64,000 nucleotides of DNA from DASWJS01 sp036397035 (GCA_036397035.1 DASWJS010000031.1:143108-207107), one strand, 5' to 3'; shown: positions 43,662 to 52,363, counted from the stretch's first letter. Notes: generated from the letters alone by a model not told the origin. Made by a program: numbers and translations.

Positions 43662-44831
43662 TCACGGCATGGACCAGTTACTCCCTGCGCCATCGTTGCC
43701 GGCGGTCGCAAGGCGTGGAAGGTTCTGGTTCGTGCACTGATCCTCCGCTTCGGTTTGGTCTGCGAGAGTGTAGGGGAGGATCTCTCCATTGATATACCCC
43801 TGCTTTAGCGTGCCGGTGCCTCGCTTGTCGGTATCGTTGTACTTGAACCAGTTGTCGTACGACGCGCACTCCACATGGCCGTCGGCCGGATTGACACTGA
43901 ACCAGTCGAGGAGGAACGCCTTCTTGCCGGCCCGGTGGAAGCCGTTGTGATGGAACATGTTGCCATCTGACCCGTCTCGCACCTTCAGTGCCGCGCCGGT
44001 GACCCATTCGATGTTGTTTTGGAAGACGACGTTATCGTCGCTGTTGTGCTGGACATAGAGGGCGTGGATGTGCCCGTCCCACTCGATGCACGCCCCGGCG
44101 GCGTTCGTTGTCTTACACGCATTCTCGATCCGCTTGAAGTAGTTGTAGCCCACCGTGTTGTCCGACGAGCGCCTGAGAGAGATAGCGCCATACCCGTGGT
44201 CGGCATCGTCGGACTGCTTGTTCCCAAGATCAATGAAACTCATGTTGTAGATTCCGTTGCCCGTCGGCTGATGTCCCGCTCTGTTATTGGAGGACGATGT
44301 GCTCACTCCTTCGAAGTAGATCCCACCCGCCGTATAGTTCCTGACGGTGAGCCCCATGATATGCAAGCCGGTCGCCGTGTTCGTGCTCAAACTTGGAGCA
44401 AACTTGAACCAATAGTTTGACTGCCCGCCGCCCGTGTAGCGAAACTGGGGTCGTTGTCCGGTATAGCGGTCGTTCATGAGGGTCGCCGGGTCCGCTCCGT
44501 ACGGCAAGATGTACGTCAGGTAGTTGGGATGATAGTACGTCCATTGAATAGCAGGCGCTTCGTTATCGACGTGATCTCCGTTCGCCGCGTCGATGCGAAC
44601 ATAGACCGTCGCCCCCGGCTTGTCGCCAATGAGCCGCGCGTGCGCTTGCGAAAGGGTCTTCACCGGGGTGAGTTGCGTGCAGCCGGTGTTCGAGTCCAGG
44701 CCGATCGGGCTCACATACACCGAGTATGTCCCGCCGATAGTGGGACAGATGCTGAGTTGCGCCTGAGCGGGCATGTTCGATGCAAGCGCGAAGGCGATCA
44801 GCAGCAAGGTTGTTGCACGTTGCGGGCGCAT
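43662..44831 (-). CDS. Secreted right-handed beta-helix protein
   Basis: A 389-residue exported protein with a signal peptide (TTLLLIAFALASNMPAQA) and a body of Asn/Gly/Asp-rich repeats characteristic of parallel beta-helices (GLHIMGLTVRNYTAGGIYF, NTVGYNYFKRIENAC, ALYVQHNSDDNVVFQNN, KVRDGSDGNMFHHNGFHRAG). Relatives include pectate lyases and mannuronan epimerases, but no catalytic set can be assigned. A GGAGGG site precedes the ATG. It is less GC-rich than neighbouring core genes, which suggests recent acquisition. Confidence 0.72.
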   Translation of the reverse strand: MRPQRATTLLLIAFALASNMPAQAQLSICPTIGGTYSVYVSPIGLDSNTGCTQLTPVKTLSQAHARLIGDKPGATVYVRIDAANGDHVDNEAPAIQWTYYHPNYLTYILPYGADPATLMNDRYTGQRPQFRYTGGGQSNYWFKFAPSLSTNTATGLHIMGLTVRNYTAGGIYFEGVSTSSSNNRAGHQPTGNGIYNMSFIDLGNKQSDDADHGYGAISLRRSSDNTVGYNYFKRIENACKTTNAAGACIEWDGHIHALYVQHNSDDNVVFQNNIEWVTGAALKVRDGSDGNMFHHNGFHRAGKKAFLLDWFSVNPADGHVECASYDNWFKYNDTDKRGTGTLKQGYINGEILPYTLADQTEAEDQCTNQNLPRLATAGNDGAGSNWSMP

Positions 44832-44929
44832 GAGGTTCCCTCCTGGTCGATGCGGCGAACCGTAACGCGGCAGAAAACCGCTGGTCAAATGCCGTTGGGA
44901 CGTACTCCGCGGCACCAGCCATTCGGGTG

Positions 44930-46630
44930 CTAGAAGCGAACGCCGGTGCCGACTGTTGCGCCACCGCTGAACCGCGAGGCCTCCCGATCGGAGACGATCA
45001 CGTAGCCGCCGACGCGCCAGAAGAAGCGAGGACCTTCCTTGCCGAGTTCCTGTCCCACTCCTACCGAGCCGAAGCCCGCGACCCGATTGGTGATGCGGTC
45101 GGCCTCGTTCGGCGTCAGCTCGGCCAGAACGCCGGCCTCGACATCGAAGAAGATCGGGTTGGTCACTGGGCGACCGGTCTCGCCTTGCAGCAGGCGGCCG
45201 CCGATCGTTCCCCCGACCAGTCCGACTTGAGGCGTGAGGTAGACGCCTCGCGCGCCGATCCGGAACGAATCGATCCTGCCGAGCACGAGGTCGGCGGCGA
45301 CGATCGCGGCCACGCGACCACCAACACCACCAGCGGCAAACCCGCCTCGAATGCTGGCCTCGCCGCCTACGAAGGATGGTCCGCCGGACTGCTCGCGCGC
45401 AGGCGGCGTCCGGTCGAGATCGGGTTCGGGGGGCCGCGCGGGAGCAGGAGCGGCGCGCTGCCGGGTTCGAGCACGCTCCTCCAGCTCGTCCAGCTCGCGT
45501 GAGAAGGCTTGGAGCCGTTCCAGGAACTCCGGGTCGATCTGGCCCCGCATTACGTCGCCGTGCCCGGTCTCGTAGTGTGCGTCCGGGCGCGCGTTCACGA
45601 ACCACACGTGCAGCATCTCGTGGTGCAGCGTCGATGCCATGGCGGACTCGGGCTCCGAATGCGTGAAGTGGATGTCGATGTTGGGCTGCGAGCCGCCGGG
45701 CCACGAACCGCCAAGCGTGATGCCGCCGCCCGCGGAAGGCCGCCGGTTCTCGACGTGAACCCGGTATCCGAAGTCGGTCTCCTCGAAGTGCCCGTCCGCC
45801 GAGTCGAAGCCCTCGGCCAGCTCGTCGACGAACCGCACCTCGATCCGCGCGCCGCAGGTTCGTCGTCCGCCGCACAGCGTGCTCCACGTCGAGTTGATCA
45901 GCGCCGCTCCCGACGGGAGGTGAAGGAATCGCCTGATGGCTTCCTGCGCGCGCGCACGAGTCTGCTCGTCGTTGGGCTGGATCACGACGCGAGACACAAG
46001 CGCCTCCCAGCTCTCGCGCGCGTCCTCGCCGGGTCGCCGCAGAACCGCGTCGCCGCGTCCACGAACGGCATGCGCAAGCTCATGGGCGAGCAGCCACCTG
46101 CCCGCTCGCGTGTGCGGGTTGAACTCGCCGGCCGCAAACACCACATCGTTCTGGTACGTCAGTGCGCGCGCTCCCGTTCTTCGTGCGAGCCGCTGCGCTC
46201 GATCGTCGGTGTGAATCCGGACCGCGGCAAGGTCTGCGCCCATACGAGGCTCGAACTGTGCGCGCAGGTCATCCGGCAGCGCCGCACCGCTGAGACCGTC
46301 GATCTCGTCCGCGATGGCGCCGCCAACCATCCGGCCGGACGCGTCGTTCGGTGGATCCGCGGCGGAGACCGACGGCGTGCGGACGCCGGGCAGACCGATC
46401 GCGCGATCGGCGGCGCGATCCGCGGCTCGCTCCTCGTGACCGCCGGACGAGGCGATCGTCGGCGCGGTTCGCGAAGAGGAGCGTTCGCCCGCTCGGATTG
46501 CGATCCGGGAGAAGTCGATCGGGAACCGTGGCGCTCGCGGTGGTGTGAACGCGCGGCGGGCCGCGCCGGTGCGGTTCGCCACCGGGGCCCAGTGCGTCCC
46601 CCGCTCGGGGCGAGCCGTGGCGCGTTCCAC
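44930..46630 (-). CDS. DUF4157 (eCIS-core) metallopeptidase-like protein
   Basis: A 566-residue protein. An N-terminal segment (GHEERAADRAADRAIG) and residues 118-190 match the DUF4157/eCIS-core domain, including VRIHTDDRAQRLARRTGARA and the zinc motif HELAH (183-187). A second HExxH lies at 337-341 (HHEMLH), with His357 (TGHGD) as a possible third ligand. Residues 418-566 are Gly-rich alternating strands ending in Phe, resembling a small beta-barrel. No signal peptide is seen. DUF4157 proteins are often linked to contractile injection systems as cargo; no such system is in the window. The start is GTG at 46630. Confidence 0.7.
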   Translation of the reverse strand: MERATARPERGTHWAPVANRTGAARRAFTPPRAPRFPIDFSRIAIRAGERSSSRTAPTIASSGGHEERAADRAADRAIGLPGVRTPSVSAADPPNDASGRMVGGAIADEIDGLSGAALPDDLRAQFEPRMGADLAAVRIHTDDRAQRLARRTGARALTYQNDVVFAAGEFNPHTRAGRWLLAHELAHAVRGRGDAVLRRPGEDARESWEALVSRVVIQPNDEQTRARAQEAIRRFLHLPSGAALINSTWSTLCGGRRTCGARIEVRFVDELAEGFDSADGHFEETDFGYRVHVENRRPSAGGGITLGGSWPGGSQPNIDIHFTHSEPESAMASTLHHEMLHVWFVNARPDAHYETGHGDVMRGQIDPEFLERLQAFSRELDELEERARTRQRAAPAPARPPEPDLDRTPPAREQSGGPSFVGGEASIRGGFAAGGVGGRVAAIVAADLVLGRIDSFRIGARGVYLTPQVGLVGGTIGGRLLQGETGRPVTNPIFFDVEAGVLAELTPNEADRITNRVAGFGSVGVGQELGKEGPRFFWRVGGYVIVSDREASRFSGGATVGTGVRF

Positions 46631-46706
46631 GGTGCCGACCCTACACCCATGCCGAAACGTTCGGCCGGCACGTGCGCGCTACGCCCCTTCCGGGGTAGCA
46701 GACGGT

Positions 46707-47090
46707 CTACCCGAAGAACGCGTCGAACGCGTCCTGTTCCTCGCTGATGATCCAGAACTCGGCGATCTTGCCGTCGCGGACGTGCATGATGAAGACGTCG
46801 TTGACGTCGAGCCGCTCGTCGCCGCGCTCGTAGTGCGAACGCTGCAGGAGGACGACGTGGTCGTCGTTGGCCAGGTAGTCGTGCGCCTCGAACGCGAAGC
46901 CCGGCGAGCGCTCCATGAAGCGCCCGAACAGCTCCTGGAACTGCTCCTTGCCTTTGTAGGTCCCTGCGAGAGAACTCTTGCCGGCGATGTGAACGATCAC
47001 GTCCTCCGCGTGGTAGCCGAGGAAGGCTTCGACGTCTCCCCGCTCCATCGCGGCGTCGGCGTCCCGCGCGATCTTCTCGTTCGGATGCAT
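46707..47090 (-). CDS. SnoaL-like / nuclear transport factor 2-fold protein
   Basis: A 127-residue protein with the SnoaL/NTF2 cone fold pattern: ARDADAAMERGDVEAFLGYH, then VIVHIAGKSSLAG, QELFGRFMERSPGF, and a final VFIMHVRDGKIAEFWII. Such proteins are cyclases, isomerases or ketosteroid-binding proteins; none can be picked here. ATG at 47090 has GGAGGTG upstream. It stands alone, and the following 414 nt are non-coding. Confidence 0.85.
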   Translation of the reverse strand: MHPNEKIARDADAAMERGDVEAFLGYHAEDVIVHIAGKSSLAGTYKGKEQFQELFGRFMERSPGFAFEAHDYLANDDHVVLLQRSHYERGDERLDVNDVFIMHVRDGKIAEFWIISEEQDAFDAFFG

Positions 47091-47166
47091 GCTCCGCACC
47101 TCCCTCGAAGGTCCGACCCCCGCATCGGACGATACGCCCCGCCGGCCGCCGGCTTCAAGGGTGATC

Positions 47167-47192
47167 TTGCTGGCCTCATCTTGGGCCAGCAA
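47167..47192. terminator. 9-bp hairpin next to the island edge
   Basis: TTGCTGGCC (47167-47175) pairs perfectly with GGCCAGCAA (47184-47192) around an 8-nt loop. No U-run follows. It could be a terminator or a recombination-associated structure; it lies just outside the putative att repeat. Confidence 0.35.
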
Positions 47193-47200
47193 TCCCGGTC

Positions 47201-47212
47201 TTGCGTCCCCAA
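47201..47212 (+). repeat. Putative att site (distal copy)
   Basis: TTGCGTCCCCAA is identical to 49853-49864, which spans the 3' end of tRNA-Glu. The two copies bracket the AbiE pair and a recombinase remnant, as expected for attL and attR of an integrated element. Confidence 0.5.
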
Positions 47213-47467
47213 GGTTCACCGGCCAGAAGTCAAACACGAAGGCCGGCGGAAACGTACAGGGAGGCTCGGTCGTGCCCCAAGCGAGCGCCGCCCGGAAGAC
47301 AAGAACGACGTTCGTGCAGATCAGCCCTCATACGAACTTCATTAGGCTTGCGCGATGGCTTGCGCGCAGTCGGTCGGTGGCACGACGGTCCAAGTTAGGA
47401 TCGCACCTGGTTTTCCCCCGGAAAGGAAACGACTTTCAGGCATAAAGCTAAGGATGTGCTTATCTCT

Positions 47468-47506
47468 ATACCTGGAAACCTGCGTCTACTGCTAGAATCC
47501 AGGTAT
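47468..47506 (+). promoter_or_regulatory. AbiE promoter and inverted-repeat operator
   Basis: ATACCTGG (47468-47475) and CCAGGTAT (47499-47506) are perfect 8-bp inverted repeats around an extended -10 box, TGC-TAGAAT (47490-47498). The ATG of abiEi begins 6 nt after the -10, so the transcript is probably leaderless. The left arm lies where a -35 would be and the right arm covers the start codon. AbiEi antitoxins are known to repress their own promoter through inverted repeats, so this is the likely operator. Confidence 0.6.
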
Positions 47507-48413
47507 GGACCTAACCAACAGTGATCGGCCTGCGCACCGTGGGAGGCGAGGACGAGACCCCGATCGGAGGATTCCGGGCTGGGCCTCGTCTCTGCTGGCT
47601 CGCCTGGCGCGGGACAGGCCGGATGTTCTTACCCGCGACGATGTGTCTGCCTACCTCCTGGACGCGAAGTTTCAGCGCAGTGTGGATCGAACGATCGAAG
47701 AGCTGAGTCGGCTCGGCTGGCTTGTTTCGCTCCATCTCAAGGGTGTCTGGGCGTATCTACCTCCGGGGGAGGGGGAGATAATCGACCGCTACATCGACCT
47801 TCGGGGTTGGAGGGCGCGCGAGCCCGAAGCACTGTTCGCCCTGGCCGGTGAGGCGGCAGCATGGCATCTCGGCTACCTGGACCGAGCCTTTGAAGGACGA
47901 CTGGCGGTCTGGTTGCCGACCGACACGAGGGTGCCCTTCGGTCTCAGGCCGCATGTGTCGGTGATCAAGCTCGGATGGGGCGCCAGGGACGCTTCCCGCC
48001 TCGGGCCGACTCCGGGTCTGCTTCGCAAGCGCGGCCTCGATCTCACCCGCTGGGCGGCCGGCCTGCCGGCGTTCGGTCCCGAGGCGCTGATCGTGCAGTT
48101 GGCCGCGCGTCCTGCCTCCTTCCGCGCATGGGCAGATCTCGTCTCCCACCTCGATGATGTCGCGCGCGACATCAGTTTCAGCCGGCTGGAGAAACTGCTC
48201 GAGGGGCAGACGACCTCTGCGTGGCAAAGGGCTGCGTACCTGTTGCACGCAGGGCGTCGAACCGACGAGGCAGCGGGCCTCCTCGAACGGCGACCGAAGG
48301 TCGCCATGGCCACGGTGCAGTTCGGGAATGGACCCAACGCTGTTTGGGTGAGCCAGTTCCGCGTCGTCGATCGAACTATCGCTCCACTCCGAGCCGCGCT
48401 CGGGAAGGCCTGA
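47505..48413 (+). CDS. abiEi: AbiEi antitoxin of a type IV toxin-antitoxin system
   Basis: A 302-residue AbiEi-type protein: an N-terminal winged helix (about 28-90; RPDVLTRDDVSAYLLD, RTIEELSRLGWLVSLH, KGVWAYLPPGE) followed by the antitoxin domain (DLRGWRAREPEALFALAGEAAAW, RKRGLDLTRWAAGLP). Antitoxins of this class block the toxin's effect without binding it and repress the operon. The gene lies 1 nt before the toxin gene. It carries inverted repeats in its promoter and sits in a putative tRNA-Glu island. Confidence 0.8.
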   Translation: MDLTNSDRPAHRGRRGRDPDRRIPGWASSLLARLARDRPDVLTRDDVSAYLLDAKFQRSVDRTIEELSRLGWLVSLHLKGVWAYLPPGEGEIIDRYIDLRGWRAREPEALFALAGEAAAWHLGYLDRAFEGRLAVWLPTDTRVPFGLRPHVSVIKLGWGARDASRLGPTPGLLRKRGLDLTRWAAGLPAFGPEALIVQLAARPASFRAWADLVSHLDDVARDISFSRLEKLLEGQTTSAWQRAAYLLHAGRRTDEAAGLLERRPKVAMATVQFGNGPNAVWVSQFRVVDRTIAPLRAALGKA

Positions 48414-48414
48414 C

Positions 48415-49311
48415 GTGGGTGCGGCACTGACGCGGGCGCTTGTCGGACTCCACGGTGCGGGTCGGGCCGACACCTACGATGCGGCGCTGCTCGACGTGGC
48501 CCAGGACCATATGCTCTGGTTGCTGGCCGAACTCGGCCACTTCGAAGACGACGTCCTCGTGCTCAAGGGAGGCACGAGCCTGCGCAAGTGCCGTCTCGGC
48601 GGCGCGGGGCGGTTCTCAACCGATCTGGATTTCTTCGCTCCCTCGGACGACACGGTGCTCGCCGTCTGTGAAGCGATACACGACGCCTCGGTTTCCGGGT
48701 TTCGCTACGCGCTTGAGTCCACTCGGGGTGATGGGCGGCATTGGAGCCTCAGGGTTGAGCATGAGGATCTGGGACGGCCGAACATCGGGGCGTCGATCGA
48801 GTTCGCCCGTCGCCAATTGGCCCTTCCGCCGGAGGTATTGCCCTTTGTCGGCCTTCCGGTTCATCGCGGTTACGAGATCGAACTCCCGCAGTTGCCGGTG
48901 GTCAACGAGTCCGAGGCGTGTGCGGAGAAGTTGGCCAGGTATCGTCGCACGGCGCTCGGGCGGGATGTGTACGACCTCGCCCAACTTGCACGGCGGCCTA
49001 TCGACGAGCGCCTTGTCCGGCGTCTGTGGGTCCTCAAGGTCTGGCAGGACGTCAACGATGATCGCCGGGGAGATGGACCGCTCACTCCCGAGGATGTTCT
49101 GAAGCCGCGAAGATTGCAGGACTTCGTTCCTGGGTCGATTGGGAAGCTCACACGTCCCGTCGATCTGGAGGGATGGGAGCGCAGGGTTCGAGAACGCTTC
49201 GTGTTCCTGACCAGACTTGACGAGTCTGAGCGTCGCTGGGCAGCGTGTGATCCGCGTGATCGACCTGAGGTGGAGGCCGCGGCGGCAGCCGGGGGATTCC
49301 CTTCGGACTGA
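48415..49311 (+). CDS. abiEii: AbiEii nucleotidyltransferase toxin
   Basis: A 298-residue protein of the AbiEii/DNA polymerase-beta-like nucleotidyltransferase family. The conserved motifs are present: LKGGTSLRKC (motif I), FSTDLDFF (acidic metal pair), and NESEACAEKLARYRR with GRDVYDLAQL (motifs III and IV). Related toxins use NTPs to block growth on phage infection, some by adding nucleotides to tRNA. The GTG at 48415 lies 1 nt after the antitoxin stop. All residues expected for activity appear present. Confidence 0.85.
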   Translation: MGAALTRALVGLHGAGRADTYDAALLDVAQDHMLWLLAELGHFEDDVLVLKGGTSLRKCRLGGAGRFSTDLDFFAPSDDTVLAVCEAIHDASVSGFRYALESTRGDGRHWSLRVEHEDLGRPNIGASIEFARRQLALPPEVLPFVGLPVHRGYEIELPQLPVVNESEACAEKLARYRRTALGRDVYDLAQLARRPIDERLVRRLWVLKVWQDVNDDRRGDGPLTPEDVLKPRRLQDFVPGSIGKLTRPVDLEGWERRVRERFVFLTRLDESERRWAACDPRDRPEVEAAAAAGGFPSD

Positions 49312-49535
49312 CTTGCCGCCGAGCCAATCCGCCGAGATGCCCAGGAAGCCGCGCGGTGATCCGAGTGTAGGCGAATGGGCATCACGTTCGCGCGCCCCCA
49401 GCAAGACGGGATGTCCGAAGGTCGAGAGCGATCTGGACGTTCGCACGTTGGTGTCGCAAGGTCTTGCTACTCTCGGCCATGAGTGAGGCTTGGGAAGACA
49501 GGCCGCTTCCATAGCCGATAACGATCGACCCGAAG
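49312..49535. other. Short non-coding gap between toxin and recombinase remnant
   Basis: No gene or clear structure is seen in these 224 bases; composition is intermediate. Confidence 0.4.
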
Positions 49536-49855
49536 GCCGCAATCTCCTCAAGCGGAGATCCGCCGCCGAATCGAGGAGCTGACGGCCATCTGCTCGCGCA
49601 AGGGGCGGGAGCTCGAGGCCATGAGGCGGCTGGCGCCCGAGCGTCCGGATCCCGCTGCTGCGAGCGCTCTGATCGACGTCCTGCCGCTCGTGGAGGTGGA
49701 TGAGGAGGCCCTGCTGGATCCGAGTTTCCGCCGCTGCTCCAGGCCTTGCGCCTCGAAGGAGTCTACGACCACGAAGAGATGCGGCTCACGGTGAAGGTCG
49801 TTCTCGCTCCAGAGCTGTTCCCGCCGGATGGGAACGTGCCTGCGGTTTTCGGTTG
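49536..49855 (+). pseudogene. Remnant of a serine recombinase C-terminus, frameshifted
   Basis: One frame encodes a charged coiled-coil segment (EIRRRIEELTAICSRKGREL ...) and, after a one-base shift near 49720, another encodes PPLLQALRLEGVYDHEEMR-LTVKVVLAPEL. This pair resembles the coiled-coil and C-terminal end of large serine recombinases, which often end beside their tRNA target. The catalytic domain is absent. It points into the 3' end of tRNA-Glu. Assignment is by pattern only. Confidence 0.5.
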
Positions 49856-49864
49856 CGTCCCCAA
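49853..49864 (+). repeat. Putative att site (tRNA-Glu copy)
   Basis: TTGCGTCCCCAA covers the last 9 nt of tRNA-Glu plus 3 flanking bases and is repeated exactly at 47201-47212. Confidence 0.5.
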
Positions 49865-49928
49865 CGGGATTCGAACCCGTGTCACCACCTTGAAAGGGTG
49901 GGATCCTAGGCCACTGGACGATGGGGAC
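49856..49928 (-). tRNA. tRNA-Glu (TTC)
   Basis: Cloverleaf on the minus strand: acceptor GTCCCCA/TGGGGAC, anticodon stem CCACC/GGTGG around loop CTTTCAA (anticodon TTC), T loop TTCGAAT, discriminator G. CCA is not encoded. Its 3' end borders the recombinase remnant and forms one copy of the 12-bp repeat. Confidence 0.95.
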
Positions 49929-49988
49929 CGAGCCACAAGGATACCGCCCCGGCTCGCCCGCGCCGCCGTTCCTGCGAAGATACGCGCC

Positions 49989-51452
49989 GTGGACAACACC
50001 GAAGATCTTCGGATGCTGCTCGCGTCGCGCTTCCCGGTCGTGGTCGCGCGCGCGACGGACGAGGAGCGGTTGCTCGACATCATCGCCCACGAGGCGGCCG
50101 CGATCGAGACGCCGTTGTGGGTCTGGACGGTCACGGCCGGGCTGCGGCGCCACGGAGGCGAGCCCCAATACGGCACGACAGAGCCCGAAGCCGCGCTCCA
50201 GGCCGTTTCTTCGACCCAGGCCCCCGCCGTGTACGTGTTCGCCGACTGCGCAAAGCTGCTCGCGGACCCGAAGGGGGTGCGGCGCATCAAGGAGATCGCG
50301 CGCGAAACGTGGCTCGGCCGCACGATCGTGCTGGCGGGTTCCGACATCGAGATCCCGGCCGACCTGCGCGGGCTCGCGCTGACCTGGACGCTGCGCCCGC
50401 CGTCGCGGGACGAATTGCAGGCGCTCGTGGGCCGGACGCTCGGTGACTTGGAGAAGCGCAACTTCCCGATTCAGCTCAGCGCCTCCGAGCGCACCGACTT
50501 GGTCGAGGCCGTCCGCGGGCTGTCGGTCCTGGAGGCCGAGCACGTGATCCAGCGCGCGGCGCTGCGCGACGGCGTCGTCTCCAAGGAGGACATCGCGTAC
50601 GTGCGCACCGCCAAGGCGCAGCTCGTCGGGGCCGACGGCACGCTCGAGCTGATCGAGGCCGACATCGGCGGCATGGACGATATCGGTGGCCTCGGCAGGC
50701 TGAAGGAATGGCTTCGCGTCCGGCGACGCGCGTTCGAGCCGCAGGCGGCCGAGTGGGGCCTGGAGCCGCCGCGCGGTGTGCTGCTCACCGGCGTTCCCGG
50801 CTGTGGCAAGTCGCTGATCGCAAAGACGCTCGCCCGCGCATGGGAGATGCCGCTGGTGCTGCTGGACCCCGCGCGCCTGTACGGACGCTACGTCGGCGAG
50901 TCCGAGCAGCGCCTCGCCGACGCGCTGCACATGATCGAGGCGATGATCCCGGTCGTGGTGTGGATCGACGAGGTCGAGAAAGGGTTCGCAAGCCACGACC
51001 TCGACGGCGGCACGTCCCAGCGAGTGCTCGGTACGTTCCTGCGTTGGATGCAGGAGCGTCCGGCGGGTGCGTTCATCGTCGCCACGTCGAACGACGTGGC
51101 GCGCCTGCCGCCTGAGTTCCTGCGCAAGGGCCGCTTCGACGAAGTGTTCTTTGTCGACTTGCCCGAGGCGGCCGAACGCGAAGCGATCTTCTCCTCGGTG
51201 CTCGCGCGGCGAGGCTACGACCCTGCGGCGTTCCGAGTACGGACGCTCGCAACCGCCGCGAAAGGTTTCTCAGGCGCCGAGATCGAAGCGGCGGTCGTCG
51301 GCGCGCTCTACCGCGCGTATGCCGACGATGCCGACCCGACGGCCGCGATGATCAAGGCGGAGCTGAAGGCGACGGTGCCGCTCTCGCTCGCGCGGCCCGA
51401 GCAGATCGACAGGATTCGCGCGTGGGCGTCCGAGCACGCGGTACCGGCTTAG
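49989..51452 (+). CDS. AAA family ATPase
   Basis: A 487-residue ATPase. The N-terminal 200 residues form a non-catalytic AAA-like domain (VYVFADCAKLLADPKG, TIVLAGSDIEIPADLR). An active module follows: Walker A GVPGCGKS near 268-275, Walker B VVWIDEVEKGF near 317-327, sensor 1 IVATSNDVARLP, and LPPEFLRKGRFDEVF containing the arginine finger. It resembles Ycf46-type proteins of cyanobacteria and other bacteria, whose role is not settled. GTG at 49989 is the likely start although no clear ribosome site precedes it. The stop overlaps ygfZ. Confidence 0.85.
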   Translation: MDNTEDLRMLLASRFPVVVARATDEERLLDIIAHEAAAIETPLWVWTVTAGLRRHGGEPQYGTTEPEAALQAVSSTQAPAVYVFADCAKLLADPKGVRRIKEIARETWLGRTIVLAGSDIEIPADLRGLALTWTLRPPSRDELQALVGRTLGDLEKRNFPIQLSASERTDLVEAVRGLSVLEAEHVIQRAALRDGVVSKEDIAYVRTAKAQLVGADGTLELIEADIGGMDDIGGLGRLKEWLRVRRRAFEPQAAEWGLEPPRGVLLTGVPGCGKSLIAKTLARAWEMPLVLLDPARLYGRYVGESEQRLADALHMIEAMIPVVVWIDEVEKGFASHDLDGGTSQRVLGTFLRWMQERPAGAFIVATSNDVARLPPEFLRKGRFDEVFFVDLPEAAEREAIFSSVLARRGYDPAAFRVRTLATAAKGFSGAEIEAAVVGALYRAYADDADPTAAMIKAELKATVPLSLARPEQIDRIRAWASEHAVPA

Positions 51453-52228
51453 AGGAGCGCTCGTACGCGCGCGTTGCCGGCCGCTGTCGCGACCGCCGCG
51501 CCTTCCTCGGTCCCCGCCTCGACGACGGCGAGCGCCAGGTCGCCGGAGGCGCTCGTGACGCGACCGATCTCCTCGTCGTTCACCCGCACCGGCCCCGGCG
51601 CGACCTCGCCTTCGAGGAGGCAGAACCGCCGTCGCGCGCGGCCGAGGTTTCGCACGCGCGCGACGGACTCCTGACCCGGGTAGCACCCCTTCGTGAACGA
51701 CACGGCGCGGGCGAGCAGCGGCGTCTCGTTGACCAGGGTGCCGGGCTCGACGTCGATGCCGAGCATGACACGCCCGTCCTCGATCCGCGCGCGCTCCGCT
51801 GCGCCGGGGTCGAGCGGCGCCACCGCGGCCGGCGCGCGGTGCAGGACGTCGGTGCGGACGCCGCCCCACTCGACGCGCACCGCGATCCCCTCGTCCACGT
51901 CTACGTGCGCGTGCTCCGGGCCGGGCACGTCGATCGCGGTCGTGGACGTCAGGGTCCAGGCCTCGCTCTCATCGCGGACCTCGCAGCCCGACAGCGGCGC
52001 GGTGCGCACCAGGCGCTCGACGTTCGACGCGGGCGGGCCGTCCAGCAGGACGGTCCCGTCGCCGAGCGCGAGCACGCGAAGCTCGGCCTCGATGCGCCCC
52101 TTGTCGTCGAGCAGGCACGCGAGCGCGCCGCTTCCCGGTGCGAGGCTCTCGACGTCCTGGCTCAGCATCGCGTGCAAGAACTTCAAGGGGTTGGCTCCCT
52201 CGACGCGCGCCACGAGTCGCCGGCTCAC
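51449..52228 (-). CDS. ygfZ: YgfZ/GcvT-like folate-binding protein
   Basis: A 259-residue YgfZ family protein with the signature KGCYPGQESVAR near residue 179, containing the conserved Cys. YgfZ binds tetrahydrofolate and helps assemble or repair iron-sulfur enzymes; the family is close to glycine cleavage T proteins. The GTG at 52228 lies 6 nt after TACGCT, a possible -10, and has no ribosome site, so the message may be leaderless. It converges on the AAA ATPase with a 4-nt overlap. Confidence 0.88.
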   Translation of the reverse strand: MSRRLVARVEGANPLKFLHAMLSQDVESLAPGSGALACLLDDKGRIEAELRVLALGDGTVLLDGPPASNVERLVRTAPLSGCEVRDESEAWTLTSTTAIDVPGPEHAHVDVDEGIAVRVEWGGVRTDVLHRAPAAVAPLDPGAAERARIEDGRVMLGIDVEPGTLVNETPLLARAVSFTKGCYPGQESVARVRNLGRARRRFCLLEGEVAPGPVRVNDEEIGRVTSASGDLALAVVEAGTEEGAAVATAAGNARVRALL

Positions 52229-52250
52229 ACGCCGAGCGTACCGCGCGTGG

Positions 52251-52322
52251 TAGGGGGCCAGGGACTCGAACCCTGTCCGGCGGATTAAAAGTCCGCTGCT
52301 CTGCCTGGTGAGCTAGCCCCCC
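52251..52322 (-). tRNA. tRNA-Lys (TTT)
   Basis: Cloverleaf on the minus strand: acceptor GGGGGGC/GCCCCCT with a G-U closing pair, D stem GCTC/GAGC, anticodon stem GCGGA/TCCGC around loop CTTTTAA (anticodon TTT), T loop TTCGAGT, discriminator A. CCA is not encoded. Confidence 0.94.
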
Positions 52323-52363
52323 ACGCGGCGCATCGTAGCGAACGTTCGCGCGCGGACGATCCG

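Larger units (their letters stand above)
47091..47504. other. Intergenic region holding a hairpin, an att-like repeat and the AbiE promoter
   Basis: No gene is seen. The content is a perfect 9-bp hairpin (47167-47192), the 12-bp repeat shared with the tRNA-Glu end (47201-47212), then increasingly AT-rich sequence leading to the AbiE promoter. Confidence 0.6.
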
